Assembly (NCBI GenBank): GCA_903844735.1
Contig: CAIMUX010000110.1
Coordinates: 23,099 to 87,098 of the forward strand
Direction of reading: 5' to 3'
DNA length: 64,000 nucleotides
Origin: Candidatus Eiseniibacteriota bacterium
GTDB lineage: Bacteria > Eisenbacteria > RBG-16-71-46 > CAIMUX01
Under the pieces are notes generated by a model. It was not told the DNA's origin. It worked only from the letters and a program-made list of their open reading frames with translations, and ran no database searches. The stretch's first letter is position 1; each line of letters starts with the position of its first letter. Made by a program: the position numbers and the translations under genes. Shown here in pieces: positions 24,133-33,357 of the stretch.

Positions 24133-26505
24133 TCAGCGGGATCCGTTCTTGAGAGACGGCGGTTGCGACGGCGGGGCGACACCTTTCAGCGCCGCGAGGA
24201 TGCGCTCGGGCGTGAAAGGCGGCTGGAAGAGGCGAACGCCGATGGCGTCGTAGATCGCGTTGGCAATGGCCGGGAGCGGCCCGTTGATGCTGATCTCCGA
24301 CACGCTCTTAGCACCGTACGGGCCGGTCGGCTCGTAGGACGGCACGTGGATGGTGACCATCTCCGGCAGGTCGCGGGTGGAGAAGATCTTGTAGTGCCCG
24401 AAGCTGGGGTTGCGGCAGCGCCCGGCTTGGTCGAAGAGCAGCTCCTCGGTGAGCGCGTAGCTGATGCCGTTGAGCACCGCGCCTTCGGTCTGCCCCTCGG
24501 CGAGCTTGGGGTTGATAGCAGTGCCGCAGTCGACCGCGGCCACGTACTTCACCACGCGGCAGAAGCCCGTCTCGGTGTCAACCTCCACCTCGGCGAAGTG
24601 CGCCGCGAAGGGGGGCGGGGAGGCGTGGCTGATGTGCGAGGCGAAGCTCGCAATCTGGTGCTGGTCGGCGTCGTACAGGGAGCGCAGCGCCACTTGGGCG
24701 AACGTCACGCGCCGCGCATCGGGGGCGATCACCTCGCCCGCCTCGGTGCGGAGTTGGTCAACATCGCCCGGCGGCAGGCCCAGGATCTCGGCCGCCACCT
24801 GCAGCACCTGGCCGCGCACGATCACCGCGGCCTTGCGCACTGCCTCGCCCGACAGGTACGTCGTCGAGGAGGCGTAGGCGCCCACGTCGAACGGCGTCAG
24901 GTCGGTGTCCGAGGAGTAGACGATCACGTGGTCGAGCGACACGCCGAGCGCCTCGGCCGCGATCTGCGCCAGCACCGTGTCGGAGCCAGTGCCGAGGTCG
25001 GTGGCGCCGACGAGCAGGTTGAACGAGCCATCGTCGTTCATCTTGAGCGACGCCGCGCCCATGTCGATCTCGGGGATGGAGGATCCCTGCATCAGAGCGC
25101 ACATGCCGACGCCGAGTTTGACGAGCTTCGGGCTGTGGCGGTCCCTGCCGCGCTTCTCGCTCCAGCCGATGGCCACGGCGCCGCGGTCGAGGCACTCGTC
25201 GAGCTTGCACGAACCGATCTTCTGCACGACGCCGGCCTTCCCCTCGCCCAGGGCCCGGAACACGTCGGATCCCTGCCCCTCGCGGATGTGGATCTTCCGC
25301 CGCAGCTCCACCGGGTCGACACCCAGCCGCTCGGCGGCGATGTCCATGGCCACCTCCATGGGGAAGGCGGCCTGGGTGGCGCCGTAGCCGCGGTAGGCCC
25401 CGCCCACGGGGAGGTTCGTGTAGACCGAGTCGGCCCGGAAGCCGACGTTGGGGCACGGGTAGAGCGGCAGCGTCTTCGAGCCGCAGTTGCACGCCACCGT
25501 CAGGGCGTGGGAGCCGTACGCGCCGGTGTTGGTCAGCACGTCAAGGTCGATGGCGACCGGCTTGCCGTCGGCCTCCAAGCCGAGTCGCACACGCACCCGC
25601 GATGGGTGGCGCGTGCGCGACGAGACAAACTCCTCGGCGCGGGTGTACTCATGCTTCACGGGGCGGCCGGTCTTCAGGGCCAGCATGGCGACGAGATCCT
25701 CGAGGACCTCCTGCTTGACGCCGAAGCCGCCGCCGATCCGCGGCTTGATGACGCGGATGCGGCGCACCGGGATGTCGCACGACTGTGCCACGATGCGGCG
25801 CACGTGGAACGGCACCTGCGTCGAGGTGCGGATGATGAGGCGGTTGTCGGCATCGAGCCAGCAGATGGTGACGTGCGGCTCGATGGGCGTATGCTGGCCG
25901 TAATGGGTGTGGCAGGTGACGTCCACCTGGACGGGCGCCGCGGCGAAGGCCTTCTCCGGGTCGCCGATCTGCATGTCGACGTGACCGGCGAGGTTGCGCT
26001 GCGGCTCGTACGGCACCGGGATGACGGCCCGGGCGTCGGGCTCGTCGTGGATGACGGGTGCGCCCGGGTCCATGGCGCGCTCCATGTCAAGCACCGGCGG
26101 GAGCACCTCGTACTCGACGTCGATGAGCCCGAGCGCCTCCTCGGCGATGGCGCGCGTCTCGGCGGCGACGGCGGCCACGCGGTCCCCCACGTAGCGCACC
26201 TTGCTGTCGAGCATGAGGGTGTCGTACGGCGACGGCTCGGGGTACCCCTGGCCGGCGGTGGTGTGCAGGATGCGCGGCACGTCGTGGTGGGTGAGCACGC
26301 AGACGACTCCGGGGAGCGCCCGGGCCCGCGATGCGTCGATGCGGGTGATGCGCGCGTGGGCGTGGGGGCTCCACAGGAACTTAGCGTGGAGCATCCCGGA
26401 AATGGCGACATCGTCGACGTAGGCCGCCGCGCCGGCGGCCATGCCGAGGGCGTCGACCTTGCGCGGGCTGGTGCCTACGGTCCTGAAGGGGCGCGGGTCG
26501 CTCAT
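24133..26505 (-). CDS. Xanthine dehydrogenase-family molybdopterin-binding subunit
   Basis: The product is 790 residues, the usual size of the large subunit. Moco contact motifs are PRIGGGFGVKQEVLEDLVAM and GGAYRGYGATQAAFPMEV. GPYGAKSVSEISINGP near the C-terminus holds the catalytic glutamate. It hydroxylates an aromatic heterocycle or aldehyde; purine, nicotinate and related substrates cannot be told apart. It overlaps the 2Fe-2S subunit stop by 4 bp. Codon composition (GCGCGC-rich) differs from neighbours, which may reflect transfer. Confidence 0.92.
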   Translation of the reverse strand: MSDPRPFRTVGTSPRKVDALGMAAGAAAYVDDVAISGMLHAKFLWSPHAHARITRIDASRARALPGVVCVLTHHDVPRILHTTAGQGYPEPSPYDTLMLDSKVRYVGDRVAAVAAETRAIAEEALGLIDVEYEVLPPVLDMERAMDPGAPVIHDEPDARAVIPVPYEPQRNLAGHVDMQIGDPEKAFAAAPVQVDVTCHTHYGQHTPIEPHVTICWLDADNRLIIRTSTQVPFHVRRIVAQSCDIPVRRIRVIKPRIGGGFGVKQEVLEDLVAMLALKTGRPVKHEYTRAEEFVSSRTRHPSRVRVRLGLEADGKPVAIDLDVLTNTGAYGSHALTVACNCGSKTLPLYPCPNVGFRADSVYTNLPVGGAYRGYGATQAAFPMEVAMDIAAERLGVDPVELRRKIHIREGQGSDVFRALGEGKAGVVQKIGSCKLDECLDRGAVAIGWSEKRGRDRHSPKLVKLGVGMCALMQGSSIPEIDMGAASLKMNDDGSFNLLVGATDLGTGSDTVLAQIAAEALGVSLDHVIVYSSDTDLTPFDVGAYASSTTYLSGEAVRKAAVIVRGQVLQVAAEILGLPPGDVDQLRTEAGEVIAPDARRVTFAQVALRSLYDADQHQIASFASHISHASPPPFAAHFAEVEVDTETGFCRVVKYVAAVDCGTAINPKLAEGQTEGAVLNGISYALTEELLFDQAGRCRNPSFGHYKIFSTRDLPEMVTIHVPSYEPTGPYGAKSVSEISINGPLPAIANAIYDAIGVRLFQPPFTPERILAALKGVAPPSQPPSLKNGSR

Positions 26506-26990
26506 CGGGCCCCTCCGCCGGCCGCAGCGCGGGTGCGCAGGCGCGCCGCCGCGTCGAGGACCGCCTCGATCTGCTTCACGTACCCGGTGCAGCGGCAGAG
26601 GTGGCCGTCGAGCGCGTCCTTCACGTCAGCGGCCGTGGGGTCCGGGTTCTCGTCGAGGAGCGCCTTGGCCGAGAGGATCATTCCCGGCGTGCAGAAGCCG
26701 CACTGCACCGCGCCGGCATCCACCATGGCCTCCATGAGCGGGTGCGGGCGGTCGGGTGTACCGAGGCCCTCGACAGTGGTGAGCACGCGCCCCTCGACCT
26801 GGCCGGCGAAGACGACGCAGGAGGCGAGGGGGACCCCGTCGACCAGCACCGTGCAGGCGCCGCAGTCGCCGGTCTCGCAGCCGCGCTTGACACTCGTGTA
26901 GCCGGCGTCGCGGAGCGCGTCGATGAGGAGGGCGCGCGGCGCCACCTCGAGGGTGCGCCGTACGCCGTTGATCGTGGCGGTGAGCTTCAC
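26502..26990 (-). CDS. 2Fe-2S subunit of a molybdenum hydroxylase
   Basis: The product is 162 residues, starting at GTG (26990) after GGGAGGACC, giving VKLTATINGVRRTLEV. The plant-type cluster is in GCETGDCGACTVLVDG plus the single C of LASCVVF. The second cluster is in GFCTPGMILSA and HLCRCTGYVKQIEA. All eight cysteines are present. It overlaps the FAD subunit stop by 4 bp. Confidence 0.95.
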   Translation of the reverse strand: MKLTATINGVRRTLEVAPRALLIDALRDAGYTSVKRGCETGDCGACTVLVDGVPLASCVVFAGQVEGRVLTTVEGLGTPDRPHPLMEAMVDAGAVQCGFCTPGMILSAKALLDENPDPTAADVKDALDGHLCRCTGYVKQIEAVLDAAARLRTRAAAGGGAR

Positions 26991-27850
26991 GCGGTCCTCC
27001 CGGCGGCGCGCTGCGCCGCTACTTGCAGCACGCGGCGCACCAGCACACCGCACAACTCGCGCCGGTACTCGCGCGAAGCCCGGAAGTCGTTGGCCACCTG
27101 CACCTCGGCCATCGCCGCGGCGGCCGCCGCGGCGAAGACCGCCTCCACCGGCTGCTCGCCGACGAGCGTGCTCTCGGCAGCACACAGCCGGCCGGGGAAG
27201 AGACGCAGACCGCCCACCACTACGCGAGCGGCCTTGATGGCGTCACCGCCTAGCTCCAGGGCTACGGCCACGTCGCACAGGGTGTAGTCGACGGCAGTGC
27301 GGCCGAACGTGAGGAACGCGGAGCCACCGTGGCGCGGCGCCGGCGGAACGACGATCTCGACCATCAGCTCGCCGGGTTTGAGCTGCCGCCTCGGGTGGCG
27401 CGCCACCAGATCCTCCACGCTCATCTCGCGCGCCCCGGCCGCGCTGCGCAGCCGGGCCACGGCGCCGAGCGCGAGCAGCACGGGCGGCAGGTCGGACCAG
27501 GGGTAGAGGCCGACGACGTTGCCCCCCACCGTGATCTGGTTCTGCAGGAGACGCGAGCCACACGCGGCTGCGGCCTCCGCGAGCCCGGCGAGGCCTGCGT
27601 CGGCAACGGCGCGCGCGCGCCCGACCGCGCGGGCCGTGGCCATGGCGCCGAGGTGCAGGCCGTCGGCCGCGAGCGTGATCGACCGCAGGCCGACGCGCGA
27701 CAGGTCAACGAGCACGCGCGTCCTTGGGTCGGCCGCGAACACCAGACTGGTGCCGCCGGCCAGGGGGCGTGCCTCACCCGGGCTGGCGGCGAGCAGCGCA
27801 AGGGCCGCCTCAACCGATTCGGGGTACTGGAACTCCGCGAGGTTCTTCAT
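26987..27850 (-). CDS. FAD-binding subunit of a molybdenum hydroxylase
   Basis: The product is 287 residues. The start FQYPESVEAALALL is followed by RPLAGGTSLVF and the FAD pyrophosphate loop LLQNQITVGGNVVGLYPWSD, where the family usually has TIGGN. The C-terminal CO dehydrogenase flavoprotein domain is intact. It takes electrons from the 2Fe-2S subunit. It is the first gene of the three-gene operon, and no promoter is evident upstream. Confidence 0.9.
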   Translation of the reverse strand: MKNLAEFQYPESVEAALALLAASPGEARPLAGGTSLVFAADPRTRVLVDLSRVGLRSITLAADGLHLGAMATARAVGRARAVADAGLAGLAEAAAACGSRLLQNQITVGGNVVGLYPWSDLPPVLLALGAVARLRSAAGAREMSVEDLVARHPRRQLKPGELMVEIVVPPAPRHGGSAFLTFGRTAVDYTLCDVAVALELGGDAIKAARVVVGGLRLFPGRLCAAESTLVGEQPVEAVFAAAAAAAMAEVQVANDFRASREYRRELCGVLVRRVLQVAAQRAAGRTA

Positions 27851-28224
27851 TCAGCCTCTGCCTACGGACAGCAGGATCTCGACCTTGGCGCCGTCCGCCA
27901 CCGTTCGACCCAATGTGGGCGACCGCAAATGAGCATAACCGAGTTTGGGGTGCGACTCCAAGTAGCAGGCTCCTTCAACCGTTCTGCGCTTGCGAACACC
28001 ACCGTTCCAGATTCATCAGCCGGCAAACGCCCGCCCACCGAGTGGTCCGGCCGCAAGTCCTGTGATCAAGAGAGTGATCAGGTCATCTGCCATGAGCGTC
28101 CGCATAGGCTCTAGGGCATTTGTCGACCCGACGATCAAGGATCGCATCCACTCCATGGGTACGCACGTTCGCCTGGAGGACCGGCGCCGCGTTCACGAGG
28201 AGTGACGGACGAGAGCGTCAGATC
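27851..28224. other. 374-bp gap without a supported gene
   Basis: Both strands were read. Only a 37-codon frame at 28092-28205 (+) stands out, and it has no recognisable family or ribosome site. No hairpin terminator is obvious. Confidence 0.5.
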
Positions 28225-28548
28225 TCAGACAGAGGATGGCGGAGGCGCGCGGGGAGTCCCTGCCACCAGGGCGATCAAAGGGGGCGCGAGTGGAGAGGGG
28301 AGGAGGACCGGAGATAGATAGAAGGCGGTCCGGACCAGGACAACTCCTGAGGCCGCAAGGAAGGCAACGTGATGGAAAGCAGCACAGGGGACGCATTGGT
28401 GCGAACCATCATCGCCCCCGGCCGCATGGTGGTGGCACAGATGCACCGGACCGCTGAAGAAGATCACCAGCAGAACGAAGACCCCGATCGTTCTTCGGAA
28501 AGCTGCGTGCGTGCTTCCTGATGCACTCCGACTGCTCATAGACCGCAT
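28225..28548 (-). CDS. Small His/Cys-rich membrane-associated protein
   Basis: The product is about 107 residues. One hydrophobic segment (TIGVFVLLVIFFSGPVHLC) is followed by CHHHAAGGDDGSHQC-V-PC-AFHH and then a second hydrophobic stretch and a Pro-rich end. The layout resembles small periplasmic metal-linked peptides of many bacteria with CHHH and a CxxC element, but I cannot name the family. It lies 75 bp downstream of a ZIP transporter on the same strand, so a metal-sensing or scavenging role is inferred. The start is uncertain (28590, 28548 or 28539). Confidence 0.5.
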   Translation of the reverse strand: MRSMSSRSASGSTHAAFRRTIGVFVLLVIFFSGPVHLCHHHAAGGDDGSHQCVPCAAFHHVAFLAASGVVLVRTAFYLSPVLLPSPLAPPLIALVAGTPRAPPPSSV

Positions 28549-28623
28549 TCTTGTAGACGCAGGCGCACTTGGCAAGCGGATTCCTCGCACGCTTGCTTGT
28601 CCGTCTGGAAGGCCCGGCCTCTT

Positions 28624-29376
28624 TCAGAATCCGATCAACGTCGAGAACCCATATGCTGCTGCAATCCCGGCAATGAACGTCCCAAGCGCCACGTACTTGC
28701 TCCCGGCCTGCATCGCATCGGGCAGAAGCTCGGAAAGAACGACATACCCCATGGCACCGGCTGAAAAGCCCAGGGCAAGCGGCGTCGCTGTCGACATCCC
28801 GCGTAGGAACAGGAATCCGCCCATTGCAGCGACAAACTCCACAACACCAGAGAAGACCCCCCACATGAAGGACCGTCGGTTCCCCACGCCATAGCACGCC
28901 ACCGGCGCCGCCACCATCAGCCCTTCGGGAATGTCCTGCAGAGCAACAGATGCGGTGACCAGCCAGCCGAGGGACGGTGAACTCGCAAACGCCGCCGCAA
29001 TGGCAAGCCCTTCAGGGATATTGTGAATGGTGATGGTCCCGACGAGGAGCGCCACCTTTCTCTTGGAACTGCGCATCTCAGTTCCAAGCAGCAGCATGTG
29101 AGCATGTGGGAGCAGTCTATCCAAAAGAAAGAAGACGGTCATTCCTACCAGCAGACTGGACAAGGCCACGCGGTGCCCGGCCAGAGCATGTGACTGGGTG
29201 ACCATCTCCAAGGCGGAGAAGGTCATCATTCCCGCACAGAACGCAATTGTGGCCGCGTAGAATCGGCCGCCGATCCGTTTGAGGCCCAAGACGGCGGCGG
29301 CCCCGAGCGCCGTGGCCACCAGTACCGTGCATGCCCCGAGGAGAGTCCCTATGAACTGCGTTGCGTTACCCTGCAT
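28624..29376 (-). CDS. ZIP-family metal transporter 2
   Basis: The product is 250 residues with about eight hydrophobic segments. HNIPEGLAIAAAFASS and QDIPEGLMVAAPV are the two helix IV/V metal motifs, and the second has Gln in place of the usual His. HAHMLLL lies in the cytosolic loop. This is the ZupT/GufA-like group. It imports divalent metal. It is distinct from the ZIP gene at 12.5 kb, so it is not a tandem duplicate. Confidence 0.9.
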   Translation of the reverse strand: MQGNATQFIGTLLGACTVLVATALGAAAVLGLKRIGGRFYAATIAFCAGMMTFSALEMVTQSHALAGHRVALSSLLVGMTVFFLLDRLLPHAHMLLLGTEMRSSKRKVALLVGTITIHNIPEGLAIAAAFASSPSLGWLVTASVALQDIPEGLMVAAPVACYGVGNRRSFMWGVFSGVVEFVAAMGGFLFLRGMSTATPLALGFSAGAMGYVVLSELLPDAMQAGSKYVALGTFIAGIAAAYGFSTLIGF

Positions 29377-29382
29377 GCGAAG

Positions 29383-30042
29383 CTACCCGCTCTCGTGTAG
29401 AATCCATCGTGTAGAATCCATGGACCTCGCCCCAGCCGGTGAGTGACCCTTTGCTTCCATACTCCATCGAAGTTGTCCTGTCCATGTCCTACTGTCAACT
29501 GTGAAGGGTATCAACACGGGGATCACCACCTTGGCAGGGGCAGCGGGGAGTTCGTCCGGCAACGGATTGCCATCCACCTGCGTAAACCGGATCATGAGGT
29601 CGTGCAGGAAGGCGTCGTACTCGCTTCGTTCGCCGAGTCCGAAGCGGCGTTTCACCTTGGCGACGGCCTCCTCGGGATTCGCGCTGCCCCACGGCTCCCA
29701 CAGGCCGGTTTCCTCCATGACCACGTTCGGCAGAATGCCCAGTTACAGCAGGGCGTTGAAGCCGACCCAACAGTGCGGACTGTCGTAGGGCCGTCCCCAG
29801 ACTCGCTGCGAGACCTCCGCCATGATGCCATCCATGACCGGCGCGCGCATTAGCAGGAAGCAGTGCCGCCGGGTGACGCGATCAAGGCTCTGCACGAACG
29901 CGCGGAAGTCGGCGAAGCCATACATCGCCTGGGAGCACAGCGAGACGTCATGCGGCTCGACCCGCACGTCGGGCCACGCCGCCGGCACTACCTCCACGTT
30001 CGTGACGCGCGCGGCGACTAGGGTCTCACTCGTGTACTCCAC
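29383..30042 (-). pseudogene. Class I SAM-dependent methyltransferase remnant with in-frame stop
   Basis: From 30042 the frame encodes RVTNVEVVPAAWPDV, HDVSLCSQAMYGFADFRAFV and WGRPYDSPHCWVGFNALL, then TAA at 29743-29745. The same frame resumes VVMEETGLWEPWG and VKRRFGLGERSEYDAFLHDL. The N-terminal SAM-binding half is missing upstream of 30042. Two lesions make it a pseudogene. The 3' end contains the 14-bp duplication at 29393. Confidence 0.75.
29393..29420. repeat. Two perfect tandem copies of a 14-bp unit
   Basis: TCGTGTAGAATCCA occurs at 29393-29406 and 29407-29420. It lies within the tail of the methyltransferase remnant. Confidence 0.85.
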
Positions 30043-30093
30043 GACAAGCTGGCCTGGTCCCTAATGGGACCGCGGTAGCGGGGACACGAGGCC

Positions 30094-30276
30094 ATGGACG
30101 CGAAGACTAAGACCATCGAAGACATCGCCCGCCGCCTTCTGGGGATCGAGACCTTGGAGACCCGGAGTAGTGACGCTTTCGACTTCTACGACCTGGCCAT
30201 CTGGAGCATCCGGAAGGCTCTTGAGGCCGCCCACGACGCCGGGGGACCGGCGCGCCCAGAACGAACCGCCCGGTAG
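30094..30276 (+). CDS. DUF6900-like small protein of mobile-element type
   Basis: The product is 60 residues: KTIEDIARRLLGIETLETRS then DAFDFYDLAIWSIRKALEAA. The short IETLETR-x3-D-x-x-DFYD pattern matches small proteins in integrative and plasmid elements of GC-rich bacteria (pattern memory). A GAGG site precedes the ATG. Function unknown. Confidence 0.6.
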   Translation: MDAKTKTIEDIARRLLGIETLETRSSDAFDFYDLAIWSIRKALEAAHDAGGPARPERTAR

Positions 30277-30321
30277 ACCCACCAACCGCGGGGCACTACC
30301 CTGCAGAAAGGATCCTGAACC

Positions 30322-30993
30322 ATGTCGAAGAAGATCACGAAGAGAGTCCACGGAGAGGCGATTGCGGCACGGAGAGCCGAGCGCGAGGCCAAGGCCACCG
30401 GCCGCGAGCACACCATCGCCAGGGCCGCACGAGACGGGATGCCGCGGCGCAAGCAGGCGGCGGTCGCTGACCCGCCGGCCCCGGACAGCGCTGCGGCGAC
30501 GCAGGAGGCCGCGAGGGAACTCTGCGTGTTCGCCTTCCGCCTGACCGAAGAGGAGCGCGACGCCATCCACCAGGCGGCCGCAAGGAACGGGAGCACGCTG
30601 GCCAAGCAGACGAGCGCGGCGACCAGGGCCGCAACTGCAAGCGGCTCCATTCTGCCTCCTCCTATTTGGAGCGGTGGGCAGAACAGAGAGACTCCCACCG
30701 CAGGTCTCGGTAGGAGTCATCAGCCCACTTGCGGGCGGTTCAAGGCGAACTCCATCGCCGTCTGGCTCGATCGACATTCTCCCACGGTCGACTTGTTCCC
30801 GTCCACAGAAGGACGAGAGCCCAGGGCGCGCCAAGTTGGGACAGGGCAGACAGGGCCAACGTGGGTGCCGGGGGCGGGCGCAGCGTGGGTCACCTCTGTC
30901 GGGCCCCACAACGGACCCCCGCTACGTTCTAGGATCGCCGTCTTGCCAGCACAACTCCACCGGGAAACAATCCGGTGCGCGAAGGGCTGCTGA
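30322..30993 (+). CDS. Accessory-element ORF, probably truncated after about 85 codons
   Basis: The ATG follows AAAGGA. Residues 1-85 are Lys/Arg/Ala-rich and end in RELCVFAFRLTEEERDAIHQAA, a ribbon-helix-helix-like element that in relatives is followed by a helix. Here the sequence after that is low in recognisable signal and reaches a stop at 30993, so the end is probably unrelated DNA joined in frame. It pairs with the preceding DUF6900-like gene. The 30580-31000 stretch holds nothing else I can support. Confidence 0.4.
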   Translation: MSKKITKRVHGEAIAARRAEREAKATGREHTIARAARDGMPRRKQAAVADPPAPDSAAATQEAARELCVFAFRLTEEERDAIHQAAARNGSTLAKQTSAATRAATASGSILPPPIWSGGQNRETPTAGLGRSHQPTCGRFKANSIAVWLDRHSPTVDLFPSTEGREPRARQVGTGQTGPTWVPGAGAAWVTSVGPHNGPPLRSRIAVLPAQLHRETIRCAKGC

Positions 30994-31002
30994 GGGGGCA
31001 GA

Positions 31003-33357
31003 TCAGGGGACAGCGATTTCGTCGGCAGGAGGTTCCGGTTCCACGTTCGGCGGAGTCAAGGGCGGCACAGACTCGACCGCTGGAGCCGACCCGACCGCGG
31101 GGGCCGACTCGACCGCAGGAGCCGTCCGATTGACCGAGCGTTGTGAAGCTGCCGGTACGCCGCCAGCCCACTGGGCCTCCGGGTACAGCCGGAAGACATC
31201 CGACCACACCGTCTGGCCTTCGGGTCCACCCATCGTGAAGTAGTAGCGCAGCTCTCGCCCCAACGGGATCGACTCAGGGTTCACCACCCCAACGAAGACC
31301 CCCTCACCGCCCTCCACGGGCGACATCGGGATCTCACGCAGGCCCGGCGCCAAATCCGGCGAATGGAGCGTGGGCGCTGCCCACGCCTCAGCCGTTCCGG
31401 AGACAGCCACGGTCAACAACATCGGCCCCCGCACGCGGACACGGCCGGGAGCCACGTGACGCAACACCGGGAGCTCGCCCTCGCCGAGCCGGGCCAGCAC
31501 GGACCGCACCCCACCGGCCTTCACTTCAAACACCTCGGCATACGTACCTGAGCCCACCGGACCGACGCGAACACTATGCAGTCCCGGCGCCAGCGGCACA
31601 TCCAGCGGAGTCGAGCCGACCACCCGTCCGTCCACTCGAACGGTGTCGCCCTCGGACTCGACAAGCCCTTCACGTCCAGTCCGTCGGAGCGCTTCAACGC
31701 GGACCGCTCCCTGCCCTCCCCGGTAGTCGTTGGGCACTGACAGCCGCGTGGCCTTCCCGGGCTTGACGAGGACCACCCGATCCCACATCGGCATCCGGTC
31801 GTCCTCGTAGAAGATCCTGTTCCATCCGCAGGGAAGTGAGTCGAAGATCGCGGGCACAGGTACCTTCGGGCGGCCATGGATCCACGCGCGTCCCCCGGCA
31901 GCGGCATCGGACGCCAGAACGGAGACCGACCCGAACAGTAGCGGCGCCACTCGCACAGACTCGCCGGCCCGAACGGTAAACTCTTCCTCCCACATTCCGC
32001 AGGGACCGAGATCGAGGGTCACCCGGCGGCGACCCGCCGGAATCGAGTCGATGCGCGCGGGGGTCCCTCCGGCAACCGGCCGGCCATCGACGAGGACAGC
32101 CCGTGCCACCGGCTCAGGCGCCACGATCAGGACACCCGTGCCTCCCGCCACCTTTCCCCCACGCCAGGCCTGTTCCATCCAATCGGGCGCGCGCCCACCT
32201 CGGCCCGTGGAGCGGGGTAGCGCCACCAGCCCCACCAGCGCCAGCACGCAGACCGCCAGCGACGCGACCCACACAGTCCTACCGAGTCGGGGCCGCGGAT
32301 ACTCATCCTCGCCGGCGCGAAGACCGACCCCGGAAAGGGCCGGATCTACCTCGATCGTCTCTGCCACATGGATCGGCCCCGCGCCACCGGGGCCACCCAG
32401 GCCGTGCTGGTCCAGGGTGGCGAACAACTCATCCAGTCCCGGAAAATCCGGCTCGTCCGGCTCACCCTCGGCACGCACGGACGGCGAGGCGGCACCCGGC
32501 ACGAGCGCGTTCGCCTGCGACGCAGCAACGTCCGGCCTCGACACGCCCGCGGACGGCGCGTTTACCCTCGCCACGGAGAGAGTGGCCCCACCGACGTTCG
32601 CGTCCTCGACCACTTCCGGATTCCACGCATCCAGAAGATCATCCAGCGGATTGGGCCGCGGCCCACCCGGCCCGGCGGCCACCGGCACGAAACGCAACGC
32701 TACCGCGCAAGCCCCCTGCGCCTGCAGCCCGAGCAGGTTTACAAGGCCGTCGCACGCGCGCTTCAAATCCGGGGTGCTCCGAAAGAGGTTCTCCACTGCG
32801 CGGAGGTCCGGCAGCAGATCCGACTCGCACGCAAAGACGACCACCGTGTCACCAGGGCGCACCGCCAGAGAGGTCACTTCAAGCCCGAGGCGCTCGCTTC
32901 GCCCTAGGACGGCGCCGGACGCCTTCGCTTCGTCCGGTGGCCCCCCGACAGGGTGAGCCTGCCCGTTCCGCAGAAGGCAAATCCAAGCCGGGGCGCCCTT
33001 CACGAAATAGACCCGGTCTTCCTCAGCAAGGGCGCAGCTCACCTCCACGGCACGCGCCTCCCGCATGAGGGAACGGTTTTCCCGCCAGAGTCTGGCGTGC
33101 GCTTCGCGCAATTTTCCCAAGAGACCGTGCAGCGCCGGCGGAGCACCGGCGGGATCGCCCTCGCCATCGTCTGCCAGCTCCAGTTCCCGCAAACGCGGTT
33201 CGACCATTTTCGAGAAGGTGTCCTCGGGCGTGCTCACGGCCACCACTGTGAGCACCCGGGCCGGATCGGCCCAGGCTCGGTAACGCCCGCCCTCCAGCTC
33301 GGACGTGGCCAGCTCGATGCGCACCGCCCCGGCGGGTGCGCCATTCTCCTGGGTCAT
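31003..33357 (-). CDS. Degenerate PP2C-like domain + TM + PEGA-like repeat protein
   Basis: The product is 784 residues. Residues 1-225 show a PP2C-type layout: ALAEEDRVYFVKGAPAWICL, LEVTSLAVRPGDTVVVFACE and a terminal VALRFVPV strand. The metal-binding aspartates of GDSR and SDG are missing, so it looks like a pseudophosphatase. A linker (225-355) and one transmembrane helix (about 361-381) follow, then PEGA-like beta units (AVLVDGRPVAGGTPARIDSI and VRVDGRVVGSTPLDVPLA) and a C-terminus with repeated APAVES/APAVGS units. It may sense and present outside the membrane. It overlaps the TPR gene by 4 bp. Confidence 0.65.
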   Translation of the reverse strand: MTQENGAPAGAVRIELATSELEGGRYRAWADPARVLTVVAVSTPEDTFSKMVEPRLRELELADDGEGDPAGAPPALHGLLGKLREAHARLWRENRSLMREARAVEVSCALAEEDRVYFVKGAPAWICLLRNGQAHPVGGPPDEAKASGAVLGRSERLGLEVTSLAVRPGDTVVVFACESDLLPDLRAVENLFRSTPDLKRACDGLVNLLGLQAQGACAVALRFVPVAAGPGGPRPNPLDDLLDAWNPEVVEDANVGGATLSVARVNAPSAGVSRPDVAASQANALVPGAASPSVRAEGEPDEPDFPGLDELFATLDQHGLGGPGGAGPIHVAETIEVDPALSGVGLRAGEDEYPRPRLGRTVWVASLAVCVLALVGLVALPRSTGRGGRAPDWMEQAWRGGKVAGGTGVLIVAPEPVARAVLVDGRPVAGGTPARIDSIPAGRRRVTLDLGPCGMWEEEFTVRAGESVRVAPLLFGSVSVLASDAAAGGRAWIHGRPKVPVPAIFDSLPCGWNRIFYEDDRMPMWDRVVLVKPGKATRLSVPNDYRGGQGAVRVEALRRTGREGLVESEGDTVRVDGRVVGSTPLDVPLAPGLHSVRVGPVGSGTYAEVFEVKAGGVRSVLARLGEGELPVLRHVAPGRVRVRGPMLLTVAVSGTAEAWAAPTLHSPDLAPGLREIPMSPVEGGEGVFVGVVNPESIPLGRELRYYFTMGGPEGQTVWSDVFRLYPEAQWAGGVPAASQRSVNRTAPAVESAPAVGSAPAVESVPPLTPPNVEPEPPADEIAVP

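Noticed and set aside
24115..26901. 928-codon + strand frame across the molybdenum hydroxylase genes
   Set aside because: Very GC-rich genes leave the opposite strand open. The minus-strand proteins have full cofactor motifs, the + frame none.
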